Assembly (NCBI GenBank): GCA_949152475.1 | Contig: OX424563.1 | Span: forward strand, 23,657,001-23,721,000 | Source of the DNA: Terebella lapidaria | Lineage: Eukaryota > Annelida > Polychaeta > Terebellida > Terebellidae | Length of the DNA: 64,000 nucleotides | Direction: 5' to 3' | In this document: positions 23,901 to 35,300 of the stretch, in pieces | Layout: the number at the start of each line of letters is the position of its first letter | Position numbering within the stretch: the first letter of the stretch is position 1 | The notes under the pieces: generated by a model | Seen by the model: the letters and a program-made list of their open reading frames with translations, nothing else | Database searches by the model: none | What the model was told of the DNA's origin: nothing | Program-made: the position numbers and the translations under genes

Positions 23901-26563
23901 CAATATTTACAGAACAGAGAGCTTGAAGATTTAACACAAACTGAGGCTACTATTTCAACGAAGCCTGAAACTCATGCTCTATCAACGAAAAGAATCAACT
24001 AACTTAATTAGTAGTTATTTTCACATATCAGTCCATACCTTGCTGCGCAATATCCTGGTACAGTTTCTCAAAGCTGGAGTTGTTCCGGAGCAGATCCAGA
24101 CACTGTCTATACGACTCCCACAGGAACTTGACCCAAGGAGTCAGGATAGCTCGGTCAGTACGATCCTGTGTGTCTTCGCCACTGACGGCGCTCAGCAACA
24201 AGCTACCGGTGAAGTGAGGTTTTCATTTATCTAGTGTTGACACTTTACCAAAGATTACAAGTTTCTGCTCTCCACATTTCATGCAATTTACCACCCAAAA
24301 ACATAACTAATTTGTAAACTCAATTTTGTTGCAATTACATCCTGAAAACACTTATGTATTTATATTTACATCACTTTTGGACAGCAATCTTTTTTTTTCA
24401 ATGGGACACTAAATACATTGGTAACATTTCCACAAAGCATAAAAGATCATCATACTTTTCAGGAGTCTGTAGAACATCAAGATCGTCCACGTCTACGACG
24501 GCCTGGTGAGATGCCATGCGTGCGGACTCTGTCTTCTCCTCGGCCTGGCGAAGGTAACGGCGCACCACGTCCTCCAGTGACTTGATGTTGATCTGCACGG
24601 GGAAATATGAGCTTTTTGTTGATATTTCTGACAACAGTACAGTATATGGCTGGAATTAACCAGTTGTCGAAAAAAGTGGATTTGCACACAAGATTTTCTC
24701 ACAGTTTGATTTCCCCATATTCAATTTCAAATGCAATTACAAATCCTTGTCTTTTACAATTATATCTGAACAAATCAACTTCACTTCCGAACTCACAGGC
24801 ATTCACATCGCAAGACATATACGACCTATAAGAAAATCCCCAACCACTGACCGGGTAGCAGATGTTCTTGTACTGGTAGAGCCCTTCCTTTGCCACGTGA
24901 CTTTTCTTGAGGTCGACGCAGAGCTCCAAGTACTTCTCCATGATTGGCTCATGGACTTTCTGCCAGGTTCGGTGTTTCTTGCTCTTGATGACATCGTAGA
25001 GAGCGTCCAGTGCCCGCTGGGGCTTCCCCACATCAAGAAACTCTGCACAATGTGGATCAGATGTGGATCACAACAGGGATGCATAGCAGCGAGTTAATAA
25101 ACTGGTAAACTCTACACAATGGAATTTCCAATATTGACATGTATATCAATAGATGTCCAGATCTATACACAAAACATAAAGCTGTACAACAATCTGAACA
25201 AATCAATTATACTTCAGACTAGATTCCATCACAAAATCATGTGACCGATTTACACTGTTAAGATTGGATGTTCATCCAGCCTGAGCGACAAGGAGCGTCT
25301 GAGATCGCACTCATCTGCTCATTCACCCTCGGGACGGAAATCGATTGCAGATCTTTTCAAAGAATAAATCAAAATCTTCCACAACTGTTCCTTCTAGGCC
25401 TCATCTATATACCGAGAGGACATAGGGGATACACATCTGACGAACAATCAATGACTTCATCACTGAATGTTCCTAACTCGAACAATATTTTCAGAACTGG
25501 ACACATCTCATGGGGGCATCCATTTTGACAGCTGTATTGATCTCAGCATTCGCTTGGTGGTGTCTCAGTGTCGTCATTGCAAATCCAGTTGTGGTGCCAA
25601 CAAGCGAACTCTGATGTCATTACTGCTGACAAATGGAGAGACGGAAGTGCCAATGACCCGTCTGTGAGCTTGTGAAAAAGATGGTTGAATATTCAAGTTG
25701 GGAATATTCAGTGATGAATTCATTGATTGTTTGTCGAATGTGTATCCCCTATGTCCTCTAGGTATACAGATGGGGCCTAGAGGGAACAGTTGTGGGAGAT
25801 TTCGATTTATTCGTTGAAAAGATGTCCAAAGTGTTTCCGTCCCGCAGCAGGCTAGATCTATACTCGGATTTTTCTAACTCGTTTACACTGTTTTTCGCTA
25901 ATATTTTTGTGATGCTAAACCCTATCGTTCTATAACTTGGCATACGTCACCTGGGAGTCAAACGGCATTTTTCTACCGAATTTCAGACAGCTAACGTGAG
26001 AATTAAAGAAAGTTGGCAATCTACCTCAATGTTAAATTTCAGCCCAAAACGGGATCTCGAGAATCTGAACATATTTGAGGAATTGGTCATGTTCACAACC
26101 ACAAGGATTCAAAATATTATTGTAACTTTGAACCAGAAGATACATTTGGGTGTATTCTACACAACCATGTTGATTTTGAAACATTGCTCCGCTACAAAAC
26201 CGAGCAAATGCACAAAATCGTGTGCGGCCCAGAAATTAAATAATAGGGCTAAATTTAACATTGGGGTAGATTGCCAACTTTTTCAATTTTCGCGATAGCT
26301 GTCTGAAATTTGGTAGAAAATTGCCGTTTGACTCCCAGGTGAAGTGTGCCAAGTTATAGAACGATAGCGTTCAGCATCACTATAATATTAGCGAAAAACA
26401 GTGTAAACGAGTTAGAAAAATCCGAGTATAGTGTCATTAGGCCTAGTGATATTCATAAAATGATTTTGGACAGTCTTGGAATGGCAGGATTCAGGTTAGA
26501 ATATTGCCACACACCATTTGCCCTTTTTAGGGCATTCTCCGGACGCTGGAAATAAGTCGGCAT
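14951..26563 (-). CDS. EIF3A: eIF3a, scaffold subunit of translation initiation factor 3
   Basis: Twenty-one in-frame exons: 26515-26563, 24852-25042, 24456-24592, 24039-24202, 23794-23852, 23283-23423, 22808-23016, 22360-22531, 21872-22063, 21396-21698, 20972-21109, 20495-20704, 20151-20255, 18217-18330, 17835-17957, 17320-17473, 16801-16996, 16315-16488, 15299-16107, 15117-15206, 14951-14988. They encode 1255 residues; human eIF3a has about 1380. The start reads [18 protein letters not shown] and the end GWTTVRR, both as in animal eIF3a. N-terminal helical repeats ([37 protein letters not shown]) lead into the PCI region (about 310-540), then a charged coiled coil (about 540-880) and an Arg/Asp-rich C-terminal domain in one large exon. 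eIF3a organises eIF3 on the 40S subunit. The intron between exons 13 and 14 hosts six snoRNA-like elements. Confidence 0.96.
15299..16107 (-). repeat. EIF3A exon 19: Arg-Asp-Arg-Gly-Pro-type repeats
   Basis: This one exon encodes about 270 residues of tandem RGPPRDE octads, then RGPRDDR-like heptads, interrupted by GG and tryptophan-containing units. It corresponds to the C-terminal repeat domain of animal eIF3a, which in human is built on a 10-residue unit and binds eIF4B. Because the repeat is strongly periodic, the two other minus frames or the antisense strand also stay open for 290-330 codons; I treat those as shadows. Confidence 0.85.
18413..18550 (-). ncRNA. H/ACA snoRNA-like element B1
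   Basis: Intronic in EIF3A, same strand. A 5' hairpin is closed by TGCCC/GGGCG. A hinge AAATTA fits the H box (ANANNA). The 3' hairpin has outer stem TTGAT/ATCAA, an internal pocket (AGTCTACT and CATGTAA) and an inner stem ending GTTGG/CCAAT. ACA lies three bases from the inferred 3' end. Near-identical to B2, with substitutions in the inner stem that keep pairing as wobbles. The target RNA is not identified. Confidence 0.6.
18639..18775 (-). ncRNA. H/ACA snoRNA-like element A1
   Basis: The 5' hairpin stem is GCTCAT/ATGAGC, where the other A copies have GCCCA(T)/(A)TGGGC: a compensatory C-G to U-A change. The inner stem is CCACA/TGTGG and the pocket holds TATAGGAAG. The 3' hairpin has outer stem GCTGAT/ATCGGC and a perfect inner stem AATATCT/AGATATT. 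A terminal ACA follows. The hinge ATATTGA is one base off the ANANNA consensus but is shared by the family as ATANNGA. Confidence 0.6.
18969..19103 (-). ncRNA. H/ACA snoRNA-like element A2
   Basis: The 5' hairpin closes with an 8-bp stem TTGCCCAT/ATGGGCAA. The inner stem is CCGCA/TGTGG (one G-U) and the pocket strand TATAGGAAG. The hinge is ATACTGA. The 3' hairpin outer stem GTTGAT/GTCAGC differs from A1 in sequence but still pairs. ACA lies three bases from the inferred end. Same EIF3A intron and strand as the other copies. Confidence 0.6.
19400..19541 (-). ncRNA. H/ACA snoRNA-like element B2
   Basis: The 5' hairpin closes with TGCCC/GGGCA. The hinge AAATTA fits the H box. The 3' hairpin has outer stem TTGAT/ATCAA, a pocket of AGTCTACT and CATGTAA, and an 11-bp inner stem TACAATATTGG/CCAATACTGTA with a single mismatch. 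ACA lies three bases from the inferred 3' end. This is the cleanest canonical H/ACA fold of the six. Confidence 0.65.
19675..19813 (-). ncRNA. H/ACA snoRNA-like element A3
   Basis: The 5' hairpin stem is TTGCCCA/TGGGCAA with pocket strand TATAGGAAG; the inner stem is weaker than in A1, A2 and A4. The hinge is ATAGCGA. The 3' hairpin has outer stem TGTTG/CAACA and inner stem TTGTC/GACAA, followed by ACACA. It is the most divergent A copy but keeps the fold. Confidence 0.5.
19846..19985 (-). ncRNA. H/ACA snoRNA-like element A4
   Basis: The 5' hairpin stem is TGCCCA/TGGGCA, inner stem CCACA/TGTGG, pocket strand TATAGGAAG. The hinge is ATATTGA. The 3' hairpin has outer stem TGTTA/TAGCA and inner stem GTGTTCA/TGAACAC. 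ACA lies three bases from the inferred end. It is the first element after the exon 13 donor and lies 32 bp before A3 in transcript order. Confidence 0.55.
25330..25844. mobile_element. Foldback element with ~165-bp inverted arms
   Basis: The arms are about 25330-25500 and 25683-25844 and are inverse copies (shared words cgggacggaaa, cacaactgttcc, aggacataggggatacacat, atcactgaat). It lies in EIF3A intron 1. No coding capacity and no clear target-site duplication are visible. It is likely a non-autonomous DNA element with long terminal inverted repeats. Confidence 0.75.
25859..26430. mobile_element. Second foldback element with ~185-bp inverted arms
   Basis: The arms are about 25859-26045 and 26246-26430, around a 200-bp spacer (shared words tactcggatttttctaactc, tcgttctataacttggca, acctgggagtcaaacggca). 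It abuts the previous element and ends about 85 bp before EIF3A exon 1 on the genomic map. It has no coding capacity. Confidence 0.8.
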
Positions 26564-26760
26564 GATCTTACTGGTTCTTTAATGCATAACCAGTGAAAAT
26601 ATTTGCAATATGGTAGATTTCGCAACAAAGGTTGCGTGCCGCTCCAAAATGTGCGAGGGCAAAATGGCCGCAAACCACGTGAAGTTGTGACGTCACGGAA
26701 ACCTTTTCACTGAACAGCGTCACGAAAAAAAATTGCGCAGGCCCGTAGCTAGGATGTCAA
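26564..26760 (-). promoter_or_regulatory. EIF3A 5' UTR and putative promoter
   Basis: Directly upstream of the EIF3A start codon lies a locally CpG-richer stretch. It holds an E-box CACGTG (26676-26681), a full CRE TGACGTCA (26688-26695) and an AAAATGGCCGC word resembling a YY1 site (about 26661-26671). No TATA box stands out, as expected for a housekeeping gene. The transcription start is not determined. Confidence 0.45.
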
Positions 26761-27320
26761 TTACAATTTTCTTAGACGGAGATTTGAAACCGGGTGGTTC
26801 TGTGGGAGGGGCCTAATTGCATGTTGCTGGCCGGAGATTTGAGTGACGGAAGCAGAATTTAAAAGTAACCCAGCAGAAAGGCTGATAGTGGACAAGGCAG
26901 CTCTGCCCGCGGCTGGATCTGTTAGCTGCCTGATAGCGTACAGTATGTACTCTCCCTCTCACATGCTAGTACAGTGACACAGTCAGCAGCAATAGCATTC
27001 ATAGCATGTGGTTCTGTTTATAAACAAGTTTCTACTGATCTGGCTGGTGCCTTGTAGGAATCTGATTGGCTGAGCGTTTAGAAACATCATCAGGTACCGG
27101 GTTTGAATTATCTACAGCTTCAAAATTTTATGGTCTATTCTCACCACAAATAGAGAGTGGGTGTTCTGAACAAAAACAAATTTGAAATTGTTGACCTAAA
27201 ATGAGATACCTTGCAAAAATCTGATTATGAATATGACTTATGGAAAAAGTTATTTGCCAAACATTTTTCTGCCTGTTCACTGTATCTGTGAGCCACAGAT
27301 TATGGACGGTGCACAGTCGA

Positions 27321-27687
27321 ACACCTACTAGAAAGGTCTTCAGTGTGCTCAGTTCGCGTGCATGCAGTACATGCAACACTGTTTAGTGTGCATGCATGGT
27401 TATTTGTACGAAAATCACCCCAAAAATATTCGAATGCACTGGCAACAACACTTTATCGCTCGTCTGGCCATTTCTGCAACGCGCTCCCAAGCGAGTCTGG
27501 GGACGATCACAGTTTCCCGCCAATTTACCAAGAGGTCCAACGGCATTGGAACAGCATATTTACACTTAAGCGCTCTCCGACGAAGGTATCTAGGTATATG
27601 AGTCACCCGCACAAAAAAAAAAACACAACACAACAAGAAATATAAAATTTCTATTTCAGTTTTTTGTCTAATAAACGGTGTTGTCTT
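27321..27687 (+). repeat. Left arm of a 3.8-kb inverted-repeat pair
   Basis: This ~365-bp segment recurs inverted at 30792-31099 (shared words acacctacta, tcgaatgcactggcaacaac, tttatcgctcgtctggccat, ccttggtaaattggcggg in the other orientation). The outer ends are ACACCTACT on both sides. The arms could be the termini of a large transposon or two independent insertions. Confidence 0.75.
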
Positions 27688-27696
27688 TCTTACGAT

Positions 27697-28505
27697 GGCT
27701 ACTATCTGCCAATGTTTTTTTTATTTTCGGAACAAAATTCAACCAGTCCGTTTTTATGAAAATGTTTTATTCCAAACAATAATGATAATAAAATTCGCGA
27801 GTTACATAATTTCTCTCGCGAATAATATTGCTGAGGCCATAAAAAGCGCGAGTTTTATTCTGATATTCACGAATTAAATTGCCAAAACAATTTTATTCGC
27901 AAGGTATATAATTTAACTCGTGTTTTTTCACGAATATAATTCTTTTAGCAATAAAATCGTGAGCTAAATTATTTCCCTCGCAAAAAAAATTGCTGAGACA
28001 ATAAAAATCGTTTCAATATTGAGACAATGAATTTATTTTGATATTGTATTCACAAATTGAATTGCCAAAGCAATTTTATTCTCGAGGTAAATAGGTCTAG
28101 TTCGTATCGATTTTTATTCTTTTAGCAATAAAATTCGCGAATTAAATTATTGGAAATATTGCTGGAACAAGAAAAAAATGCGAGTATTATTATTATATTC
28201 TCGAATTAAATTGTCAAAGTAATTTTATTCGCCAGGGAAATAATTTAGTTCGCGATTTTATAGCTTAAAGAATTAAATTCGTGAAAAAAAGGCATGTAAA
28301 TTATTCACCTATCGAATAAAATTGCTTTGACAATTTAATTCGTGAATATAAGAATAAAACTAGCGATTTTTATGGTCTCAGCATATTTATTCGTGAGGGA
28401 AATAATTTAGCTCGCGAATTTTATTGTTTGGATTAAAATATTTTTATAAAAACGGTCAAGTTGAATTTTTTTTCCGAAAATAAAAAACATTGGCAGATAG
28501 AAGCC
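27697..28505. mobile_element. Foldback element of ~810 bp, AT-rich, imperfect palindrome
   Basis: Both ends read GGCT(A/T)CTATCTGCCAATG with a T-run and ATTTTCGGAA, facing each other. Most of the element folds on itself, with repeated words such as attcgcgag, aaattattt and aattttattcg. It sits just inside the left arm of the larger inverted pair. It has no coding sequence. Confidence 0.75.
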
Positions 28506-29567
28506 ACCTTACTTTCTATGGTTTTTTTTTTTTTCAATTCAACATCGATCTTCCTTAAAAAAAACATGAATGCATTATGTTGAAAATGAAAAAAAAAAAA
28601 ACAAGAGCAAATGCTTGTACAAATGGCATTCCCTACAAATTTATACCACACCACACATATTATATAGTACTGAAAATCACCTGCGAATCTATGAGAAAAA
28701 CATGCACCCTTTGACATTGTTTCATATGAGTAGGCCCTGATTTCCTTGAATGCTCTGAACATTAATCAAAGCCGAGTCACTCGCACAACAAAATATTTCT
28801 TCCATACGTTTGTAACCACAAACTCCCATATTTGAGTCTGAATTTTCGTTACAGATGTATCCCCGAAGTATTTGTTTCATGTCTTCAATTGTTTGAAGAT
28901 CACTTTTGGAATCTTTGTTACATACATGACAATAAGTTATTATAAAAATTGGGAAACTGCAGTTTTGATTTTAGATTCTCACGTTTCATTTTTGGATTTT
29001 GGAGGGTGAGTAGGGTTAGGGGAAACGAAAGCAGCTTTGATTTTGCTCCCACGCCTCGTTGTTTCGGCAATCTAGCGAAAATAAATGCTTCTGTCATTTT
29101 AATTGCAAACTATAAAATCAAGTTGACAAAAATACCAAGCTAGAACATATGGGGTGAAGAAAGAAAACAATTTAGTAATGTGAATCAGTCTAATCCATCT
29201 ACATATGCCAACATCAGTAATGTTTCTAATAACCTGGAAATGATGGTATGTTTTCAATCTAGAATAAAAGCAAGGTTCTGGTTTCTGAGGTACGCTTGCC
29301 CCAGACTTCAAGCCTTTTTGCCCGGGTAAATTGCGCCCCTATTTTCTAGAATTCCATATCTGGCCCTGATTAGGAATATGTGTGTACCCGTGCATGCGTG
29401 TTTTATGTATTCTTGCAGATTCGTCGAGCAAGAACCAAAAGCATGGCATTGATAATATGTCCAAAATAGACCGAAAGAATTCAAGCCACTCCATTTATTA
29501 TCTTTATGAAAAATTACTGAACAGAACAGATGGGCGCGATATAAAATAGGTAGACAACTTGGTTTCT
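28506..29567. other. Intergenic sequence without recognised features
   Basis: AT-rich sequence between the foldback element and a retroelement tail. I see no conserved coding segment, RNA gene or clear repeat here. Confidence 0.4.
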
Positions 29568-29730
29568 AGTCAAGTCAAGTCCAAGTCAATTTTATTTCGG
29601 ACAGCTATTTTAATACAATGTTAACAATAATAAACAAAAATACAATAATGTACCGGTAGATACAAGTAACAGAAATGAAAAGAAAGTACAGCTGTCGGGG
29701 GTATCACATGCCAGTTACATCGCCTTCCTG
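29568..29730 (-). mobile_element. 3' end of a truncated retroelement
   Basis: On the minus strand the sequence ends GTCCGAAATAAAATTGACTT followed by ggacttgacttgac repeats. An AATAAA hexamer next to a simple pentamer tail is typical of non-LTR retroelement 3' ends. The body is too short to classify. Confidence 0.5.
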
Positions 29731-30651
29731 TGATAACCATAAAAATTATAAATGTAATAAGATATATACAAAATACAATGCAACACATGGAATCTTCCCT
29801 CAGAGGCAGTAACGGGCACGGTCAGCAGGTCAAATCAGGGCGGAAGGCAGGGAACAGGACCAGCATTCGGACCAGTAATATAAATGAAAGTATTACCTCT
29901 CTAATAAAATGGTTGTTAGTATTAGTTACAGTCTCTACAGTATGCGTTTTTACATTGTATGGTGTCAGAATAATCATTCAGCAGGAATGATTTACATAAA
30001 TGTTTTGTGGCAATTTTATTATTGTGGAAAAAGTGAATGGTAGTTGTTCATATTGAGGGAAACGTATATTTTGGTAGTTTGGAAGTAAATTTAGTTCTTG
30101 ATTTGGGAATAATACATGTATATAAGTGTGATTGGCGTGTTACCCGCGTTACTGGTTCATAATTTAACCTGAAGATATTTTGGAATGAACTGGGTAAATT
30201 ATTTTTTCGGTAATCATACATAAATAACAACACCTGCAAAATATACAAATCTTCTATTTTTAGTATTTCTATGTCTGTATTGTGACTCAATTTAACTTTA
30301 CCTTCACAGCCAGTGTGTCACCAGGATTTCCCCGCAAGCGAGATGAACTCCCTGACAGGGAACAACCGAGCAGAGCGAGGGGACCCTCGTAGGCTACTAT
30401 GTGGGGTCTGGAAGGGCCCCAGAAGCCAGAGCGTTTTTTGTGTTTTGAGGTTGCTTCTGAACTTCTTCTGGCTTTTAACTGACCTAGTTTCCATTCCCCT
30501 GATTTCATAAAAAAATCTTTCGACCTTATAACCGTTATGATTTGCTCAGTAAATCCATTACACATAGTCCATAGGTTTCATAGTCAATAGGTTTCAATTG
30601 ATTAAGAAATCTTTTGGAGATTCTATGTTTCAGAGCCCTATTGGCTGAACC

Positions 30652-30670
30652 ACCCCCCCCCCCCACCCCC
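30652..30670 (+). repeat. C-rich homopolymer tract
   Basis: Runs of cytosine interrupted by single adenines. It lies in the interval between EIF3A and DENND10, inside the large inverted-repeat pair. Confidence 0.9.
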
Positions 30671-30791
30671 ACGTCTCAGAGACAGTGCCCGCAAGTAAGA
30701 TCCCCCACCAGCACGATCCCGGTCTCTCGTCACATAGACATGCAGTTGGTCTGTATACGTTGGTGAATATATATGGTAGGCTACCAATTAA

Positions 30792-31099
30792 AAGACAACA
30801 TCGATTATTTATCAAAAACCTGGAATAGAAATTGATATTTCTTGTTGTGTGTTTTTATGTGCGGCTGACTCATGTACCTAGATACCTTCGTCGGAGAGCA
30901 CTTAAGTGTAAATATGCTGTTCCAAGGCCGTTGGACCCCTTGGTAAATTGGCGGGAAATCTGTGATAGCTCCCAGACTCGCTTGGAGCGCGTTGCTCTCA
31001 TAAACAGAAATGGCCAGACGAGCGATAAAGTGTTGTTGCCAGTGCATTCGAACATTCGGGGATATTTCTGAACACATTGAAAACCTTTTTAGTAGGTGT
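30792..31099 (-). repeat. Right arm of the 3.8-kb inverted-repeat pair
   Basis: Inverse copy of 27321-27687, about 60 bp shorter, with indels. It ends agtaggtgt, the inverse of the left outer end. The interval from arm to arm holds a foldback element and a retroelement tail but no transposase that I can recognise. Confidence 0.75.
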
Positions 31100-31857
31100 T
31101 AGATTGCTGCAAGTGTGTAAGGCGAACAAGTTTGTCCGTCAATTAGCGCTTGATTTGGGAGGTTCCAGAACTGGGTACGGTCAGTCACCCAGTTCACCAG
31201 AGCAAAGTATTGGATTGAGGCTGGGAGATGATTTCGCATATATGTACTGTTGTGGCATATTGACCTTAGGGGCATATAATTTCTTGCGTCTTTTAACTAT
31301 TGCTAAGAATGACTACAGAGCCAGCTACGTGCCCATTGAAGTTGGAAAAAGCAAGGTTGAGAAAAATACTAGCTTTCTGGACAATCCGAAGGTGTTGCGA
31401 ATCGATTATGTCACAAATGATTGAGCGAACAAAGCAAGTTTTTTTTTCTTTGCCAATCATGGAGCGTTTCTGGAAGATTCCATTCTCATGTTCTCAAACG
31501 TTGTGCAATAATGCATTTTGGCCGATATGCGATATCGCGCAGACGATTGATCCTGACTTCTGTTGCATTGTACCAGCTCTTTACCTAAATGTGCTATATC
31601 AGAAGAAAATATATATCATATGTTGGCCAAATTTAGGTGCAGTGATTATACATTCGCTGTTGAAAATGAATCACGCCAGAATAACACGATAAGGTAGCTA
31701 ATTGAAACACATATCCTGTTTCTGTTGTGACATCGATGACATTATTTGATGAAAATAATTTGGTAGAAATGTGGCCATTGACTATAAAAACTTTCATATC
31801 TCAATAACTAATGAATATAATATAAACACTCTGTTTGTTGCAGTCCTCTGTTGCAGC

Positions 31858-31888
31858 GGGGGGGGGGGGAGGGGGAGGGGGCGAGGGA
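31858..31888 (+). repeat. G-rich tract
   Basis: Guanine runs broken by single adenines and cytosines. Several runs of four or more G could allow a G-quadruplex, about 460 bp before the DENND10 start codon. Confidence 0.8.
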
Positions 31889-32350
31889 GAGGGGTGTCGA
31901 TGGGGTCACGACGCCCCATGAACTTGATAATACATTTTTCGGGTCCTTAAATCTAACGTCAAAGGTCATTAATATAGTTTATAATGTCGTTTCAATGATT
32001 TGTCTCTTGTCACCTCTGCCGTGTGTAAAATTAGTCAAACTGAAACTATACCGACACCCTTGGTTCTCATCATGACGCTTCGCATGATCAGTGATTGTAT
32101 ATCTGATATGTGTAATATATGTTATATATCAATATAGGTATATGTGTGTCATGTATTGGTATATTCTTCTACATCTGTATGTCTTTTTAATAATTAAAGC
32201 CATCGATATACATGAAAACGTAAAACTCTAGTTATTGTAAATAATATCGCGTGTAAACCAGTAATACGGGAGATTTCATTACTTCATATTTCATTACAGT
32301 TACGGACCAGCATAGATGCAATGACGCGTTTTAGTCAAATTAGCTGTCAA

Positions 32351-35300
32351 ATGATGGCTGTGAAAGATTTAGTTTCAGTTGGAATTATTGGTATGAACCG
32401 GTGTTGTACGCACTATTTCGATAAGATATTGAATTTGTATCACTTAACAAATAATATCTGGGCATTTACGCGATTATTTGTGCGTATGTTACCAGAAAAT
32501 AGGTGGTGTATTGGAGGCTTGAAAAGTCACAACACAGGACAGGGCCGTAGCTACTATTGTAGATCTGAACTTTGACTATTCAGTATATGTATATACAGTA
32601 TATTTTATCTAAACTTACAGGTCTCATCACCAGTCACTGCTATGAATGATTTTTCACCACATTTGAAGTTTAAAAGATTAGATCTAACAGATTATTGTAT
32701 GTATGATTTTACACTGTATACATGTTTATGTCAGATGTCAACTTTACAGTCACTAAATAGGGCTTGGACTAATTTGCACTCCGCGCCAGCGCGCCGCGCC
32801 GCGCGCCGCGCTAAATATGGCGCGGCGCGCTAGTTTGTTCCAGAAGGGAGGGAAGTAGGCCTAATATTTAATTTAGCCTACGTGCATTGTAAAGAAATGG
32901 CTTCGATCCGCCCGCGCTGATGGAGTTCCTGTTATTGCATTAAACACCGACGACAAATTTATAGGACAATATATTCGAAGTTTAGAAGCAAGCCAAATAG
33001 TCTGCACTAAATCCTAAAATTACCAAACAAACACTCAATATGGATTTGCTCAATATGGACTTCATTCAGAATGTAGATGTTAGTGTTTTTATTTTTATTC
33101 CTTTGTTTTTTGTCATTGGTTAATCGTGATGTCATATTGATCCATCAGGCCTTTCTCGTCCTCCCTATTTGTCAAAGAAGGGCAGTGTGTCCTACTATTT
33201 TTGTAGGTTTTGAGAGCGCTAAACTTGTTTACCCCTAGAACTGTTTACTACTAGAATTGTTTACCACAATGCTGTAACACTGCAATTAATGCTGTTAAAA
33301 CAGTGATGACATTTCTCTGAGTAACACGATAATTTTAGCACGATCACCCGTAATTGGACTGAACTACGATAACTGTGACCTATGATATCGACAATCTTCA
33401 GACAGGGGCGGGTGCAGTTTTTAGGTTACCGTACCTTTGGTCCTTTTCGGTCGCTATAGATCTATATGATAAGCTAACCACCGACTAAAATATAAAATAC
33501 GTGCGCGCCGCGCAATAGGCCTACTGGGTACTTAAATTGTGTAACACTATCACTTCTATATTCTTGCAGAGAAAGACACGAGGGGTGATGTGTTGTGGAC
33601 GTGGGCGTATCCGGCAGTGACGGAAGAAGAACAAGATTTATACCTGGACAAATGCGGCCTGCGGTCGGAAAATGAAAACAGTCCACTGCAGCCATTCATT
33701 TACAGCCAGTTCAGACGCCACTGGCATTACATATACAGCATAGGGATACAGTCCACAGCACTGCCTAGAGTAAGAAATAGGTTCCATTGTGCATGCAGAT
33801 TGCTGAACTCATGAATATATTCATTATTTTAAAAAGAACTTTCCTTAATCAAATGGGAGTTTGTTTAGTATATTTTATCAGTTATATATTTCAGTTATGT
33901 GGTTGATAAGTTAAACGTGTAGATAATTTAATGTGGATCAAGTAAACAATATCATGCAGCCATAATATTAGTTTCTTCTCTTAAGAAGATAAACTGTACT
34001 TCTATTTCCAGGTGACACACTTTTCACTTGTTCTTACTGCAAAAGACTTCAATCCCGAGAAGTATGAGGTTCTCACTTCCATCCTCGCCAAAACGTACTC
34101 AAAAACTGGCAGTCCGGTATCTCTACTTGAGTCATACTTGTCAGTCGCGACGAAAGGCACATGTAACGCTGACGAGAATGGAAAGTTCACCGCACAAGAT
34201 TATGACTCCAAGCAGGCATATGCAACATCGGCAGTCAGAGGTATGTCGTGTATACGATTCGAATAATTTTTTTCCGATAAGTGAGGAGCTCATTTTCTCT
34301 TTCTAGTTGAACACATTCTTTTATTTTACAGTAAATTCTGATATTCCAACAAAAACATTATGATCATGAATGCAATCAAAGTTATAGTAAAACTAAAGTA
34401 AATGATAAGATTTTATGACATACTACATACATGTAGTAATTTTTGGTAGTTTAATTTTTAAATGTATTTGCTACTTCAGATGTAATTGCTCGGTTTGGTA
34501 TCGAGGTGATTTTGCTGTATTGTGCCATGCTGCTAAAGAGGAGAGTTGTGTTCTACCATTCCAACATTGAAGAATTACTAACATTTGTAAGGTCCGTGTC
34601 TCAATAGATAATAGTGAGGTAAAACTATTTTGTAAGTCTCTAAATTTGAGGCAAATCTATTTATCAGTAAATGATATTTTCAGATGTGCCAGAAAAAAAA
34701 AAATTATTTCCATGCAGTAATTTGTACAAAAAAAATTAACTGAACCTGAATAAAAAACACATAATTTCTCATGTTTAGTAGTTATTAAGATAATAATTTA
34801 TTGCAGAAATTCACTTTTTTTCCAGGACTTTACCAGCATTTGTATGGCATCGACAGAATTGGAGCATTGCATTCCCATATGTGCTTGCTGATGGCCCTGA
34901 AATGTCTGAATTGAAAGATAGGAACCACTTTGTAGCAGGGTTTACAGAATTATCCATACAAAGCAGGTACCCCATTTACATTGTCTGATCGTTTGTCCCT
35001 GCATATGAAATCCCCCCAATTTCATACTGTCTTATTTGTGTGAATTTAAGTGAGAGTTTTTATATATTTTTTTTTTGCATTTTCCCATATTTTTCAGATC
35101 TGAACTCTATGATGTGTTTGTGAATATTGCTACCAGTGAAGTTACAGTTTCATCTCATGCCAAAGGTAAGGAATAAAACTCGAAAATATTAATGAAAACA
35201 ATTTCTACAACGGTATAAGAATGTTTTAGTGACGAGATATTATGTAATCAATCTTTGTTGTCAATCAAAGTCCTGTAATTCCCAGTGATTGAATATAGGA

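Noticed and set aside
27697..28505. Possible CRISPR-like or regular short repeats
   Set aside because: The recurring attcgcgag/aaattattt words are irregularly spaced and come from a self-complementary foldback element.
31077..31692. Open frames of 115 and 130 codons between EIF3A and DENND10
   Set aside because: No recognisable domain, overlapping frames, and they begin at the edge of an inverted-repeat arm.
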